NCBI RefSeq assembly: GCF_002163585.1
Contig: NZ_CP015579.1
Location: 2,790,001 to 2,854,000, forward strand
Reading direction: 5' to 3'
Source: Tatumella citrea
GTDB lineage: Bacteria; Pseudomonadota; Gammaproteobacteria; Enterobacterales; Enterobacteriaceae
DNA length: 64,000 nt
The position numbers were made by a program, and so were the translations under genes. How positions within the stretch are numbered: the first letter of the stretch is position 1; each line of letters starts with the position of its first letter. Below are positions 31,221-41,513 of the stretch, piece by piece. A model generated the notes under the pieces. It did not search any database, was not told the origin of the DNA, and saw only the letters and a program-made list of their open reading frames with translations.

Positions 31221-32696
31221 TCAGTGATAATTCCTTTCGACTGCCGGAAACTCCATATCCTGATACCTGACAAACCGGGTTCCCCGGCTCCACTTATATC
31301 CCAGCCAGATGATCAGGAACAGTGGAATACCAATATAGGTGGCTGCCACGCCATACCAGTCGATTTTGTCAGCCATAAAGGCCTGGTAATTCTGCCCAAG
31401 GGTAATTAACAGACACAGTACAAAAGCAAATACCGGACCTAACGGGAATAAACCTGAGCGATAAGGTAATGCAGACAGGTCCAGCCCTTTGGCGACATAG
31501 CCACGACGGAACCGATAGTGACTAACCGCAATTCCGAGCCAGGCAATGAATCCGGTCATTCCTGAAGTATTCAGCAACCACAAGTAAACAGTCTGATTTC
31601 CAAACTTCGATGAAAGGAAACACAACGCAGCTACAACAGTAGTCGCAATCAGTGCATTACGCGGGACACCATTGGCCGTCAGTCGGGCAAAAATCTTCGG
31701 TGCTTTACCTTCCTGAGCCAGGGTGAACAGCATTCGGGTAGAAGCGTACATCCCTGAGTTACCGGCAGACAGTACCGCAGTCAGGATCACCGCATTCATT
31801 ACCGCCGCCGCAGACAGTAGTCCTGCATTCTGGAACACCAGAGTAAACGGACTCACGCTGATATCCTGGACATCATTGTGCAGTAACCGGGGATCGGTAT
31901 ACGGCAGTAACAGGCTGATAATTAAAATGGCCAGCACGTAAAACAGCAGGATACGCCAGAAAACCTGTCGCACCGCCCGTGGGACGTTTTTACCCGGATT
32001 TTCAGATTCACCCGCCGCAATACCGATAAGTTCAGTGCCCTGGAAAGAGAAACCGACTATCATTGCTACGCCTATCATTGCCGAAAAACCACCGGCAAAC
32101 GGTGCTCCACCAATCGTCCAGTTATGCCATCCCCCACTTGCTGTACCGCGCATAATCCCGGTCACCATCAGCAGGCCGACAATAATAAAGATCACTACGG
32201 TAACGACTTTAATCAGGGAAAACCAATACTCAGCTTCACCAAAGCCTTTTACCGAAATGACATTCAGCAGAAAAATCACTGCCAGGAACAGGCAACTCCA
32301 TATCCAGCCGGGCACTTCCGGCAACCAGTAACCCATTACCAGTTGAGCAGCCACCAGATCGACGGCAATCGTCACCGCCCAGTTGTACCAGTAGTTCCAG
32401 CCGAGTGCGAAGCCGAAACCCTCTTCAACATATTTGGAACCATAAGTAGCGAAAGAACCGGAGACTGGCATATAAGCCGCCAGTTCACCCAGACTGGTCA
32501 TCAGAAAATAGACCATCAGACCGATAATCGCGTAGGAGAGAAGCGCACCACCAGGGCCGGCCTGAGAAATACTGGCACCCGAGGCAACAAACAGACCGGT
32601 ACCGATTGAACCGCCAATGGCAATCATCGTCAGATGGCGGGCTTTCAGTACACGCTTCAGGGCAGGCTTATCTGTGGTATTTGTATTATTATTCAT
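31221..32696 (-). CDS. lysP: Lysine-specific permease LysP
   Basis: A 491-residue amino-acid permease (E. coli LysP 489) of the APC superfamily with twelve hydrophobic segments; it imports L-lysine with protons and in E. coli also inhibits the CadC acid sensor. Family blocks visible include GGSIGTGLFVASG in helix 1, AYMPVSGSFATYG, GFSFQGTELIGIAAGES and a short cytoplasmic C-terminus. Upstream of yeiE on the same strand, the same order as in E. coli, although cirA, which sits beside lysP there, is absent. Confidence 0.93.
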   Translation of the reverse strand: MNNNTNTTDKPALKRVLKARHLTMIAIGGSIGTGLFVASGASISQAGPGGALLSYAIIGLMVYFLMTSLGELAAYMPVSGSFATYGSKYVEEGFGFALGWNYWYNWAVTIAVDLVAAQLVMGYWLPEVPGWIWSCLFLAVIFLLNVISVKGFGEAEYWFSLIKVVTVVIFIIVGLLMVTGIMRGTASGGWHNWTIGGAPFAGGFSAMIGVAMIVGFSFQGTELIGIAAGESENPGKNVPRAVRQVFWRILLFYVLAILIISLLLPYTDPRLLHNDVQDISVSPFTLVFQNAGLLSAAAVMNAVILTAVLSAGNSGMYASTRMLFTLAQEGKAPKIFARLTANGVPRNALIATTVVAALCFLSSKFGNQTVYLWLLNTSGMTGFIAWLGIAVSHYRFRRGYVAKGLDLSALPYRSGLFPLGPVFAFVLCLLITLGQNYQAFMADKIDWYGVAATYIGIPLFLIIWLGYKWSRGTRFVRYQDMEFPAVERNYH

Positions 32697-32867
32697 CAGT
32701 AAACACTATGCTGGATAAAAATGAGGCGCGATTGTACCAGCAAAGCAGTCACTGTATAGCATTACCACTTCTGTTATTAGTTACCTTCATGATTCAGCGG
32801 GAATTATTAGCAAACCTGCCGAAGCCGGTGATTTCAATGGCCGGGAGTCTTTGTTCTCCGCAGATAT

Positions 32868-33734
32868 TTATTCACGACAATAACTCAGAAACCGCAGCAG
32901 TGACCGGGATAAATGCTTCTGTTGGTGATGGATACGGTACAGAGTCCGTGTCAGTGGCGGTAAGGGTATCGCGATCTGGCGTAGGGCGCCATTTTCCAGC
33001 TGATCGGCAATTACCCGCCGTGACAGACAACTGATGCCCATTCCGTGGCGAACTGCATGTTTTATCGCTTCGGAATTTCCCAGCTCCATCGCCACACTGA
33101 AATTTGGCAGATGGGACAATAGCAGGTAGTCCACAATCTCGCGGGTACCCGAACCTATTTCGCGTAAAATCCACGGTGACATAGCCAGACTTTGCAGAGT
33201 CACCGGATGATTAAAAATTTCTGATTGTGGTGCGGCAAACACCACCAACTCATCCTCCAGCCAGTTCTCACTGACTATCCCGGCAACATGACAAGGCCCT
33301 TCAATCAGACCGACATCTACCCGGAAATCGGCAACGGCCTGAATCACGTCCAGACTGTTACCTACAGTGAGCTCGAGCGGAGCCTGTGGGAAATCATGAC
33401 GATAATTAGCCATCATTTGCGGCAGCATATAATTACCGATAGTACTGCTGGCACCAATACGAATAGCCCCGTCATCATCGCGGAATAACTGTTCCGCTTC
33501 TTTTGCCTGTTCAAGCAACGACACTGCCTTCGGGTATAACAGCCTGCCATGCTCATTAACAATCAACCGTTTTCCCGCCCGATCAAAGAGCTGAACATCC
33601 AGTTGGTTTTCCAGATCCGCCAGTGCAGCACTGACTGCTGACTGTGACAGAGCAAGCTGCCTGGCCGCCTGGGTAGTAGAACCACATCTGACTATCCCGC
33701 AGAACACATCCAGCTGCCGCAATGTAATATGCAT
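32868..33734 (-). CDS. yeiE: LysR-family regulator YeiE
   Basis: A 288-residue LysR-type regulator (E. coli YeiE 293) with an N-terminal helix-turn-helix ([19 protein letters not shown], about 20-38) and a CysB/CbbR-like effector domain. In E. coli and relatives it acts in sulfite stress and iron homeostasis control. It is divergent from yeiH across a 133-base intergenic region, which suits local regulation of yeiH. Confidence 0.92.
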   Translation of the reverse strand: MHITLRQLDVFCGIVRCGSTTQAARQLALSQSAVSAALADLENQLDVQLFDRAGKRLIVNEHGRLLYPKAVSLLEQAKEAEQLFRDDDGAIRIGASSTIGNYMLPQMMANYRHDFPQAPLELTVGNSLDVIQAVADFRVDVGLIEGPCHVAGIVSENWLEDELVVFAAPQSEIFNHPVTLQSLAMSPWILREIGSGTREIVDYLLLSHLPNFSVAMELGNSEAIKHAVRHGMGISCLSRRVIADQLENGALRQIAIPLPPLTRTLYRIHHQQKHLSRSLLRFLSYCRE

Positions 33735-33867
33735 CTAACCGCTCTCCCCTGTCCGTACCTGAACTTATTTACCACTTATACTGGTTGGTTATAAGATTAT
33801 AATCGATTTCTCTTTTAAAGAAAATCGCTGCACCATAGACGTCAGTATCCCCACGGAGAGCGCGGCT

Positions 33868-34926
33868 ATGAGCACACAACACCCTGTATTATTCACCGGA
33901 GCCAGTGTCCGGCAACTAAACGGCATCCTGCTGACCACAGCTATCGCTGTCGGCACTATCCTTGTATCACAATTTCATCAGGTGTCTGATTTAGGGTTGG
34001 GCGCTCTGACGCTGGCTATTCTGGCAGGGATTATTATCGGCAATCTGATGCCCGAAATGTTTAGTGAACACTGCTCCAGTGGAATCACGTTTAGTAAACA
34101 CTATCTGTTACGTGGCGGGATTATTCTGTACGGGTTTAACCTGACCTTTCAGCAAATCAGTAATATCGGTTATCAGGGTTTGCTCACCGACATAATTATG
34201 CTGAGCAGTACATTTCTACTGACCTGTCTTGCGGGAATTTACTGGCTAAAACTGGACAGGCAAACTGTCTGGCTGATTGGTGCCGGTAGCAGCATCTGTG
34301 GTGCCGCCGCTGTGCTGGCCACCGGTCCTGTAGTAAAAGCACATCCGGGCAATGTGGCGGTGGCCGTTGCAACAGTAGTCATTTTCGGCACTGCAGCCAT
34401 CTTTATTTACCCGGTAATCTGGGAAGTGATTCATCCTCTGTTGCCGGGACTGAGTGCCGCTCAGTTTGGTATCTACACTGGTTCTACCATTCATGAAGTT
34501 GCGCAGGTGGTTGCCGCCGGGCACTCTATTAGCGCAGACGCAGAAAACAATGCAGTTATTGCCAAAATGCTACGGGTTATGATGCTGGCACCGTTCCTGT
34601 TGCTGCTTGGCCAGTGGATGAGAAGAAGTTCACCTCACCAGGCTGGTCAGAAAAGCAATATAACGTTCCCATGGTTTGCGCTGATCTTCATTCTGGTAGC
34701 CTGTTTTAACTCTTTTCATCTGTTACCTGACCATTTGCTGTCAGTGATTCATCAGGCAGATAATCTGATGCTGGCGATGGCAATGGCGGCTCTTGGATTA
34801 ACCACCAAAGCCGGGCAACTGAAACAAGCCGGTCTGAAACCACTGTTACTGGGTTTTATGGTGTTTATCTGGTTGATTGTCGGAGGCGGTCTGGTCAATC
34901 TGAGTTTATGGCGGTTGATGAACTAA
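33868..34926 (+). CDS. yeiH: YeiH, UPF0324 (PSE family) putative sulfate exporter
   Basis: A 352-residue polytopic membrane protein (E. coli YeiH 349) with about ten hydrophobic segments and conserved loops GIIIGNLMPEMF, GAGSSICGAAAVLATGPV and GSTIHEVAQVVAAG. The family (PF03601) is annotated as putative sulfate exporters; direct proof is limited. Divergent from yeiE, its likely regulator. Ribosome-binding site GGAGAG upstream of the ATG. Confidence 0.93.
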   Translation: MSTQHPVLFTGASVRQLNGILLTTAIAVGTILVSQFHQVSDLGLGALTLAILAGIIIGNLMPEMFSEHCSSGITFSKHYLLRGGIILYGFNLTFQQISNIGYQGLLTDIIMLSSTFLLTCLAGIYWLKLDRQTVWLIGAGSSICGAAAVLATGPVVKAHPGNVAVAVATVVIFGTAAIFIYPVIWEVIHPLLPGLSAAQFGIYTGSTIHEVAQVVAAGHSISADAENNAVIAKMLRVMMLAPFLLLLGQWMRRSSPHQAGQKSNITFPWFALIFILVACFNSFHLLPDHLLSVIHQADNLMLAMAMAALGLTTKAGQLKQAGLKPLLLGFMVFIWLIVGGGLVNLSLWRLMN

Positions 34927-34945
34927 CGATTTGCTCTCACTATTG

Positions 34946-34975
34946 CGCCCTGTAACAGTTCACTGTTACGGGGCG
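34946..34975 (+). terminator. hairpin after yeiH
   Basis: CGCCCTGTAACAG and CTGTTACGGGGCG form a 13-bp stem (one G-U pair) with a TTCA loop; the following T-rich stretch is weak. Confidence 0.6.
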
Positions 34976-35126
34976 TTACAGTCTTATTTTCCGGAAATAG
35001 CACCGGCTGCACTCACTTCCCCACCCTACGGATAGAGGATTCTGCCGGGATGGCATGTTATGAATGAATTCCTCAGGTATTATAGTGTTAAATCGACAGG
35101 AAGCCTGATACTGAGGAGAAACGGCT

Positions 35127-35972
35127 ATGAAGTTTATTGGTGCGCATGTCAGCGCTGCTGGCGGGGTCGAGAATGCGGTCCTCCGTGCACATGAATTGGA
35201 AGCAACCGCTTTTGCTCTGTTTACCAAGAATCAACGGCAATGGCGTGCCGCAGCGCTGACCCGGGAAACTATCAGTGCTTTTCGCCAGGCCTGCGAGAAA
35301 TACAATTTCAGCTCCGCACAAATTTTACCCCATGACAGCTACCTGATTAACCTTGGGCATCCGGTCAATGAAGCGCTGGAAAAATCCAGGCTGGCATTTA
35401 TTGATGAAATGCAACGGGCTGAACTGCTCGGTCTGTCATTGCTCAACTTCCACCCCGGCAGTCATCTGCAACAGATATCAGAATCCGACTGTCTGAAACT
35501 GATTGCAGAGTCGATAAATATTGCCCTCGACCAGACACAAGGTGTGACAGCCGTTATTGAAAATACTGCCGGTCAGGGTAGCAATCTCGGATTTCGTTTC
35601 GAGCATCTGGCCGAAATTATTCACCATGTCGAAGATAAAAGCCGGGTGGGTGTTTGTATTGATACCTGTCATGCCTTTGCTGCAGGGTATGATCTACGTA
35701 GTGTCGAAAATTGCGAAGCCACATTCCGGGATTTCGAGCGAATTGTCGGATTTAACTATTTACGTGGCATGCACCTGAATGATGCGAAAAGTGAATTTGG
35801 CAGCCGGGTTGACCGTCACCACAGTCTGGGTCAGGGAAATATTGGCGAAACGGTCTTTAGCTGGTTAATGAAAGATCCACGTTTTGATGGCATCCCGTTA
35901 ATCCTGGAAACCGTTGATCCGGAAATCTGGAAAGACGAAATTGCCTGGCTGAAAGCACAGCAGACAGCGTAA
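35127..35972 (+). CDS. nfo: Endonuclease IV
   Basis: A 281-residue AP endonuclease (E. coli Nfo 285) of base-excision repair. The TIM-barrel tri-zinc site is recognisable in [35 protein letters not shown] and [12 protein letters not shown]. Works on abasic sites and blocked 3' ends; SoxRS-inducible in E. coli, but no clear soxbox is seen here. GAGGAG ribosome-binding site at about 35113-35118. Convergent with fruA across a strong terminator. Confidence 0.97.
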   Translation: MKFIGAHVSAAGGVENAVLRAHELEATAFALFTKNQRQWRAAALTRETISAFRQACEKYNFSSAQILPHDSYLINLGHPVNEALEKSRLAFIDEMQRAELLGLSLLNFHPGSHLQQISESDCLKLIAESINIALDQTQGVTAVIENTAGQGSNLGFRFEHLAEIIHHVEDKSRVGVCIDTCHAFAAGYDLRSVENCEATFRDFERIVGFNYLRGMHLNDAKSEFGSRVDRHHSLGQGNIGETVFSWLMKDPRFDGIPLILETVDPEIWKDEIAWLKAQQTA

Positions 35973-35980
35973 GTAATCAC

Positions 35981-36007
35981 AAAAAAAGGGCGCCAGGCGC
36001 CCTTTTT
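35981..36007. terminator. bidirectional terminator between nfo and fruA
   Basis: AAAGGGCG / CGCCCTTT arms with A and T runs on both sides. Confidence 0.9.
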
Positions 36008-36029
36008 AATCTCAGTGGTACAGCTGCTG

Positions 36030-37733
36030 TCAGGCAGTAGCTGTTTCCGGCCGTTTTAGCATGGCATAGGCAATACCTGCCAGTGCTGTCCCGACGATAA
36101 TCGCTAACAGGTAACCCAGTACCGGCGTAATCGCTCCGGGGATCAGTAATACAAACAATCCACCGTGCGGAGCCATCAGTTGTGCACCGACAGCCATCGA
36201 GATTGCTCCGGTCACCGCTCCGCCTACCATACAGCAGGGGATGACACGCATCGGGTCACGGGCAGCAAAAGGTATTGCACCTTCGGAAATAAAGCACAAG
36301 CCCAGTACCAGTGCCGCTTTACCCCCTTCCTGTTGACCTTTGGTAAACTTATTGCGAGCCAGTAAAGTCGCCACTCCCATCGCCAATGGCGGTACCATAC
36401 CGGCAGCCATAATCGCTGCCATCGGCCCGTAGGTTTTGGTGCTTAACAAACCGACCCCGAAAGCATAGGCTACTTTATTAACCGGTCCACCCATATCGGT
36501 GCACATCATGCCACCTAATACTGCACCCAGCAGGACAGCATTCACGGTACCCATGTTACCCAACCAGTGAGTCAGCCATTCCATGATAGCCGCAACCGGT
36601 TTGCCCACCACGTAGATCATCAGCAAACCGGTGACCAGGCTGGCCAACAACGGAATGATCAGAATCGGCTTCAGGGCTTCCATACTTTGTGGCAATTTCA
36701 GCCGGGTACTGATAAATCTGGCGACATAACCGGCAATAAAACCAGCGATAATCCCCCCAAGAAAACCGGCGTTAGTACTGCTCGCCAGCATCCCGCCAAT
36801 CAGTCCTGGTGTTAATCCCGGCCGGTCAGCAATTGAGAATGCAATATAACCTGCCAGTACCGGTACCATCAGGGCAAAGGCCGTAGTGCTCCCGATTTGC
36901 ATCAGCGCAGCCGCCAGGGTTCCCTGCTCTTTAAAAGCGGTAATACCAAAGGCAAACGATAAGGCAATACAAAGCCCGCCCGCGACCACCATCGGTAACA
37001 TATAAGAAACCCCGGTCAGCAGATGCCGGTAAGCTCCGGATTTCTCTTTATTGCTTTCACTGTTCGATGCCGCAGAGGCATTGCCCGCTGGCGTGAAGGT
37101 TTTGGCTTCGCCCAGCGCTTTATCAAATTCCTGGGCAGTTTTTTTCAGAGCCAGGCTGGTCGAGGTACGATACATCGGTTTTCCGGCAAATTTCGCCAGA
37201 TCGACTTCAATATCAGCAGCAACAATCACCAGATCTGCCGCAGCAACTTCTTCCGGGGTAATCGCATTGCCGGCACCCACAGATCCACGGGTCTCAACTT
37301 TGTACCACCAGCCACGTTTTTTCGCTTCAGCCTCAATCGCCTCAGCCGCCATAAAGGTATGGGCAACCCCGGTCGGACAGGCAGTCACGGCTACAATTCG
37401 TTTTGTGGTAGCCGTAGTGCCAGCAGCTGAATCGTTGGTTGTCGCAGTTATCCCCTGCGGGGCCTGCCACAGTTCAGCCTGCTCTTTTGCCCGGGTCAGG
37501 AAGGCTTCAGCATCGTTCAGCAGTGACTGCAATTCGCCCTGCCACAGTTTTTTTCCGGACAGTGCAGGGTCTGCGGGCACAGTTTTGCCAGCCACGATCA
37601 CCAGTTCAGCGTCCTGAAGGGAAGCTGTCAGTACCAGTCCGCATTTTTCGGCAGCGCTCTGTGCCGCTTTGCCGGCGATGAATGCACTGGCTCTGCCCAG
37701 TGATGCATCAGTTATCAGCAGCATTCTCATCAT
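36030..37733 (-). CDS. fruA: Fructose PTS enzyme IIB'BC FruA
   Basis: A 567-residue fructose permease (E. coli 563). An N-terminal IIB' domain (about 1-90) lacks the active cysteine, as usual. The catalytic IIB domain carries the phospho-accepting Cys119 in VTACPTGVAHTFMAAEAI. The IIC membrane domain starts at about residue 235 and includes CTDMGGPVNK and ISEGAIPFAARD. Fructose enters as fructose 1-phosphate. Last gene of fruBKA. Confidence 0.97.
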   Translation of the reverse strand: MMRMLLITDASLGRASAFIAGKAAQSAAEKCGLVLTASLQDAELVIVAGKTVPADPALSGKKLWQGELQSLLNDAEAFLTRAKEQAELWQAPQGITATTNDSAAGTTATTKRIVAVTACPTGVAHTFMAAEAIEAEAKKRGWWYKVETRGSVGAGNAITPEEVAAADLVIVAADIEVDLAKFAGKPMYRTSTSLALKKTAQEFDKALGEAKTFTPAGNASAASNSESNKEKSGAYRHLLTGVSYMLPMVVAGGLCIALSFAFGITAFKEQGTLAAALMQIGSTTAFALMVPVLAGYIAFSIADRPGLTPGLIGGMLASSTNAGFLGGIIAGFIAGYVARFISTRLKLPQSMEALKPILIIPLLASLVTGLLMIYVVGKPVAAIMEWLTHWLGNMGTVNAVLLGAVLGGMMCTDMGGPVNKVAYAFGVGLLSTKTYGPMAAIMAAGMVPPLAMGVATLLARNKFTKGQQEGGKAALVLGLCFISEGAIPFAARDPMRVIPCCMVGGAVTGAISMAVGAQLMAPHGGLFVLLIPGAITPVLGYLLAIIVGTALAGIAYAMLKRPETATA

Positions 37734-37750
37734 TTATTCCTCTTCTGCTG

Positions 37751-38689
37751 TTATTGCACGGGTTGTAAATCGACACGTGCCATCATGGCTGCCAGTTGTG
37801 TTCTGTCAGCAACACCTACATTGCTCTGACTTACGGCCAGCGCTGCCACCGCAGTTGCCAGTCGCAGGGTATGTTCACTTGATTCACGCATCAGCAATCC
37901 GTAAATCAGCCCTCCGACCATTGAATCACCCGCGCCGACAGTACTGACCACTTCACAGGCTGGAGGTTTTGCCAGCCATTCTCCGGAAGCATTGACCCAT
38001 AAAGCCCCTTCAGCACCAAGGGAAATCACAACATGAGCGATGCCTTCCTCACGTAACTGATGGGCACTGGCGATAACGTCCTGCAGTGTTGGCAAAGATT
38101 TCCCTGCCCAGATTTCCAGTTCACGGCGGTTCGGTTTAACCAGCCAGGGTGCAGCCTTCAGCCCTGCTTCAAGAGCCGCACGACTGCTGTCAAAAATGAT
38201 GCACGGGCATAACAGGCGCAGTGCTTTCATCCATTCAGTGAATGCCGCAGGGTCTACCCCTTCCGGCAGGCTGCCGCTGACACAGACCATATCAAACTGG
38301 CCCAGCCAGCTCAGGGAATCAGTGGTAAAACGTTCCCAGTCCTGGGCGGTAACATTGAAACCGGAAAAGTTAAGATCAGTGACTTCCCCGTCCTGCTCAG
38401 TCAGCTTGACGTTAATACGGGTACGGCCCTGTACCACCTGAAAGCGGTTCGCAATACCCAGCTCGCTGAATAACTGCTGAAAACCATCCTGGTTTTCTTT
38501 GCCGAGAAACCCGCCCACCGTGACATCGATCCCCAGATCCTTCAGGACCCGTGCGACATTAATACCTTTACCCGCCGCATGCAGGCCGGCGGTTTTCACC
38601 AGATTCACTTCCCCGCGTTCAATAGCGGGTGTAAACCCGACTAAATCATAAGCAGGATTCAGAGTAATTGTTGCGACCCGGCGGCTCAT
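37751..38689 (-). CDS. fruK: 1-phosphofructokinase FruK
   Basis: A 312-residue PfkB-family sugar kinase, the same length as E. coli FruK, making fructose 1,6-bisphosphate from fructose 1-phosphate. Substrate motif [11 protein letters not shown] near residue 42 and the ATP/anion-hole motif [10 protein letters not shown] near 250 are present. It overlaps the fruB stop by 4 bases (ATGA). It removes fructose 1-phosphate, the signal sensed by Cra. Confidence 0.97.
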   Translation of the reverse strand: MSRRVATITLNPAYDLVGFTPAIERGEVNLVKTAGLHAAGKGINVARVLKDLGIDVTVGGFLGKENQDGFQQLFSELGIANRFQVVQGRTRINVKLTEQDGEVTDLNFSGFNVTAQDWERFTTDSLSWLGQFDMVCVSGSLPEGVDPAAFTEWMKALRLLCPCIIFDSSRAALEAGLKAAPWLVKPNRRELEIWAGKSLPTLQDVIASAHQLREEGIAHVVISLGAEGALWVNASGEWLAKPPACEVVSTVGAGDSMVGGLIYGLLMRESSEHTLRLATAVAALAVSQSNVGVADRTQLAAMMARVDLQPVQ

Positions 38690-39819
38690 GCTGCACCCTC
38701 CCCAAGCCCGCTGTCGATAGCCTGCCTGATGGCTTCAATAGCCGCAGCAGCATCTTCACCACTGGCCGTGAAACGTAATCTGTGGCCTTTTTTGACTCCC
38801 AGAGCCACGACCTTCATCAGGCTTCGGCCATTAGCGGGTTTGCCACTGCCATCCAGATTAGTGACTGTAACATCGCAGTTGAAGCCTTTGATGACGGTAA
38901 CCAGAGCGGTACTTGGTCGGGCATGCAGACCGTGTTCATTGCGAATCACAAACTCAGCGGTTACTGCCTCGCTAACCTCGGAATACTCACTGGTGAGCAG
39001 GGTCAGAATACCGGCAGCATCTTCAGTCAACAGCCGTTCGGCCTTATTTTTCACCAGTATCTGATGCAAATATCCCAGCGCAGTCAGAGGCTGATCATCA
39101 ACAGCTGCCACGGTGATCAGCATCGCTACCGGCTCATTATCTGATGTTGTAAATGCAGTTGTCGGTCGGCTGACGGCAATCGCACTGAACAGATTTCCGC
39201 TGGCGCTGTCATTCAGCCAGATTCCCTGCCCCAGATTCAGCGGGCGTTCAGCAATAACCTGGCTGACAAACGAATTATCAACAGCCCCTGCTGATTTCAG
39301 TCTGCCGGCATTTAACGCCTGCAACGTCATGATCTCGTCTGCTTTAACGTCTGTGACAATCATCGAAGCATCAAAACGAAATTCAGCGGCCTGTTTCTCA
39401 CCCATCAGGATGGCCCGCAGCTCTTCAGCAGACGCGGTTTTCAGTGTTTCAGCCACACTGTCATCACTGAGCACATGAGTCAGCTGGCGCAACAATGTCA
39501 GATGTTCATCAGACTTTGCCGCAATACCAATCACCACATAGGCCAGCTGTTCGTCCCCCCAGCTGATACCTTGTGGAAACTGAAATACCTGCACACCAGT
39601 ATTCAGTACCAGATCACGCGTGTCTGTTGTTCCGTGGGGAATCGCAATTCCGTTGCCCAGGAAAGTAGAAGTTTGTTGCTCACGCGCCAGCATGCCGCTG
39701 ACATACGCTTCAGAAACGTTACCAGCAGCGGCCAGAGCAGCAGCTACCTGACGAATAGCATCGGTTTTATCACTGGCGCTGGCGCCTGTGTGTATCGCCT
39801 TAACATCGAGCTGGAACAT
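38686..39819 (-). CDS. fruB: Fructose PTS diphosphoryl-transfer protein FruB (IIA-FPr)
   Basis: A 377-residue FruB (E. coli 376): N-terminal IIA domain with active His62 ([10 protein letters not shown]), a central modulator domain, and a C-terminal HPr-like FPr domain with active His299 ([12 protein letters not shown]). Passes phosphate to FruA. Start at 39819 (MFQLDV) aligns with E. coli and has GAGGAG five bases upstream. The same frame stays open upstream to an ATG at 39924 that has its own GGAG, giving a possible 412-residue form. Confidence 0.95.
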   Translation of the reverse strand: MFQLDVKAIHTGASASDKTDAIRQVAAALAAAGNVSEAYVSGMLAREQQTSTFLGNGIAIPHGTTDTRDLVLNTGVQVFQFPQGISWGDEQLAYVVIGIAAKSDEHLTLLRQLTHVLSDDSVAETLKTASAEELRAILMGEKQAAEFRFDASMIVTDVKADEIMTLQALNAGRLKSAGAVDNSFVSQVIAERPLNLGQGIWLNDSASGNLFSAIAVSRPTTAFTTSDNEPVAMLITVAAVDDQPLTALGYLHQILVKNKAERLLTEDAAGILTLLTSEYSEVSEAVTAEFVIRNEHGLHARPSTALVTVIKGFNCDVTVTNLDGSGKPANGRSLMKVVALGVKKGHRLRFTASGEDAAAAIEAIRQAIDSGLGEGAA

Positions 39820-39841
39820 AGGACTCCTCGCTATCTCTTGT

Positions 39842-39853
39842 TGAATCGTTTCA
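39842..39853 (-). promoter_or_regulatory. Cra (FruR) operator, proximal
   Basis: TGAATCGTTTCA, a near-perfect Cra half-palindrome inside GCTGAAACGATTCAA on the minus strand, 23 bases before the fruB start. Confidence 0.85.
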
Positions 39854-39865
39854 GCTATCTGTGCT

Positions 39866-39896
39866 AAAAAAAATCCCGTGGCACGGTAGCAGGGAT
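39866..39896 (-). terminator. candidate attenuator in the fruB leader
   Basis: On the minus strand, ATCCC...GGGAT arms (with an inner CCGT/ACGG alternative) are followed by eight T residues. It sits between the two Cra operators, upstream of the fruB start. Stem is short, so strength is uncertain. Confidence 0.4.
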
Positions 39897-39907
39897 CGGT
39901 ATCAGGC

Positions 39908-39919
39908 TGAAACGTATCA
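39908..39919 (-). promoter_or_regulatory. Cra (FruR) operator, distal
   Basis: TGAAACGTATCA, a second Cra-type site 66 bases upstream of the first; paired sites are known for E. coli fruBKA, which Cra represses until fructose 1-phosphate accumulates. Confidence 0.75.
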
Positions 39920-40094
39920 GTCATACTGCTCCGCAAAAATAGAAGCCGCAACTACTAAGCGGAATTCTCCTGCAAAATTTTGATCCTACGCACAATTTAT
40001 AACTTTTTTTGACCGGTCATTCCGGTTGGAGCTGAAACATGACAAACAGCGGTGAATCAGACAAGGCGTGTCAGCATCACTTCAGCAAACGGAC

Positions 40095-40349
40095 TCAGGG
40101 GGCAGTTGCTTGTTCTAAATCCAGCAACCAGACCATCGCCTGTTGCCTTGAACCACCACACATTTCTGCCGAAGGTTGCAGGCTGGCACAGACTTTCGGG
40201 CGCGATGGCGAGCCAAAGATTCGACAGCGTAAAGATTCATCCAGCTGGATGCAGGGAGTATTTGCCGGTTTGCCGAAAGGCATCCCCGGAATAGGTGAAG
40301 AGATAGACGGAGCTGTACAACAGGCACCGCAATGAGAACGACATTCCAA
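40095..40349 (-). CDS. yeiW: YeiW, UPF0153/YkgJ-type cysteine-cluster protein
   Basis: An 84-residue protein, the same length as E. coli YeiW and clearly its homologue ([45 protein letters not shown]). The conserved cysteines suggest a bound metal, zinc or iron. Function unknown. A slightly longer open frame on the opposite strand over the same bases is only its antisense shadow. Sits between fruB and efpL; setB, found here in E. coli, is missing. Confidence 0.9.
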   Translation of the reverse strand: MECRSHCGACCTAPSISSPIPGMPFGKPANTPCIQLDESLRCRIFGSPSRPKVCASLQPSAEMCGGSRQQAMVWLLDLEQATAP

Positions 40350-40517
40350 TCAGGGCTCCGGGTTATACAAGGCAGGATAATAAGCGCCATAATAACATTA
40401 ATTCTTTGTGCCGATAGCCGCTGAAAAATAAATTCTCTGTTAACCTATTGCCTGTCGCCTGTTGCACGGGTAACGTTGCGCGCATAAACCTGTATTGCTT
40501 ACATAGAGAGAGATCCA

Positions 40518-41090
40518 ATGCCAAAGGCGAATGAGATTAAACGTGGCATGGCAGTCACCTGGAACGGAAAATTACTGCTGGTAAAAGATATTGATGTCCA
40601 GAGTCCAAGTGCACGCGGCGCAGCAACGCTGTACAAAATGCGTTTTACTGATATCCGTACCGGTCTGAAAGTAGAAGAGCGCTTCAAAGGTGATGACATC
40701 CTTGATGCCATTTCCCTTAGCCGCCGTGCTGTCACCTTCTCTTATATAGATGGTGAAGAGTATGTGTTTATGGATGATGAAGACTATACCCCTTACCATT
40801 TCAATAAAGAGCAGATCGAAGAAGAACTGCTGTTTATCCCGGAAAGCGGCATCCCCGGCATTCATGTACTGACAATGGATGGACAAATACTGGCGCTGGA
40901 ACTGCCACAGACAGTAGATATGGAAATCACGGATACTTCTCCGGGTATTAAAGGGGCTTCGGCAAGCGCACGCACTAAACCGGCGGGAATGATCACCGGA
41001 CTGGTGATTCAGGTTCCTGAATATCTCAGCAATGGCGATAAAATCAGAATTCATATTCCTGAACGTCGCTATATGGGAAGAGCAGATTAA
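40518..41090 (+). CDS. yeiP: Elongation factor P-like protein EfpL (YeiP)
   Basis: A 190-residue EF-P paralogue (E. coli YeiP 190) that relieves ribosome stalling at certain motifs. Domain I contains the tip loop [12 protein letters not shown], with the Arg expected for EfpL in place of the modifiable Lys of canonical EF-P. Two OB-fold domains follow, ending in [23 protein letters not shown] ribosome-binding region upstream. Confidence 0.95.
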   Translation: MPKANEIKRGMAVTWNGKLLLVKDIDVQSPSARGAATLYKMRFTDIRTGLKVEERFKGDDILDAISLSRRAVTFSYIDGEEYVFMDDEDYTPYHFNKEQIEEELLFIPESGIPGIHVLTMDGQILALELPQTVDMEITDTSPGIKGASASARTKPAGMITGLVIQVPEYLSNGDKIRIHIPERRYMGRAD

Positions 41091-41105
41091 TTTGCTATGT
41101 TATCC

Positions 41106-41134
41106 GGTGTGGGCAGGACAACCCTGTCCGCACC
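41106..41134 (+). terminator. hairpin after yeiP
   Basis: GGTGTGGGCAGG and CCTGTCCGCACC pair over 12 positions including two G-U pairs, loop ACAAC. The T run (41155-41161) comes about 20 bases later, so termination strength is uncertain. Confidence 0.45.
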
Positions 41135-41513
41135 AAAGAGCCCTGTTTAAGACGTTTTTTTGAAATCCAATCTTTCTCCCGGAAAACACCCGTTCTCTGT
41201 CCTTCGCGATCCTGCTGTGCGCGCTGTAATGTTTAAGTTTTTTTAAGTTCCTTTTCGAAAAGCGCTTCACGGTCAGAAAACCTCTGCATCCGCTGTCGAG
41301 TGTTAAATAGTTACAGTTTTGACATACCGATCACCTGATTCGATCAGTCTCCCTCTTGATTAATCGTTATAATATCCGCGCTTCAAAATTTGTCTTTCCG
41401 CAATGAAATGCCGATACAGGCTGAGTTTGCCGGTCAGAACCTAAGAATATTGAAGATTCGTTTATTCTTATTGTAATAATCTATTCAGTTATTTTTCACT
41501 TTGAGTTAAAAAA
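41135..41513. other. lpxT upstream region
   Basis: About 380 bases with no convincing gene. It contains TTTAAG-T4-TTTAAG at about 41232-41247, which resembles PmrA/PhoP direct repeats with imperfect spacing, a TATAAT at 41368-41373, and a 13-codon mini-frame from 41403. The PmrR peptide gene known in Salmonella at this place is not found. Confidence 0.55.

Noticed and set aside
40039..40335. 98-codon open frame on the plus strand overlapping yeiW
   Set aside because: The minus-strand frame is a clear YeiW homologue of the right length; the plus frame is its antisense shadow.
41403..41444. 13-codon mini-frame upstream of lpxT as a possible PmrR peptide
   Set aside because: It is hydrophilic and shorter than the ~30-residue membrane peptide PmrR; no sequence similarity.
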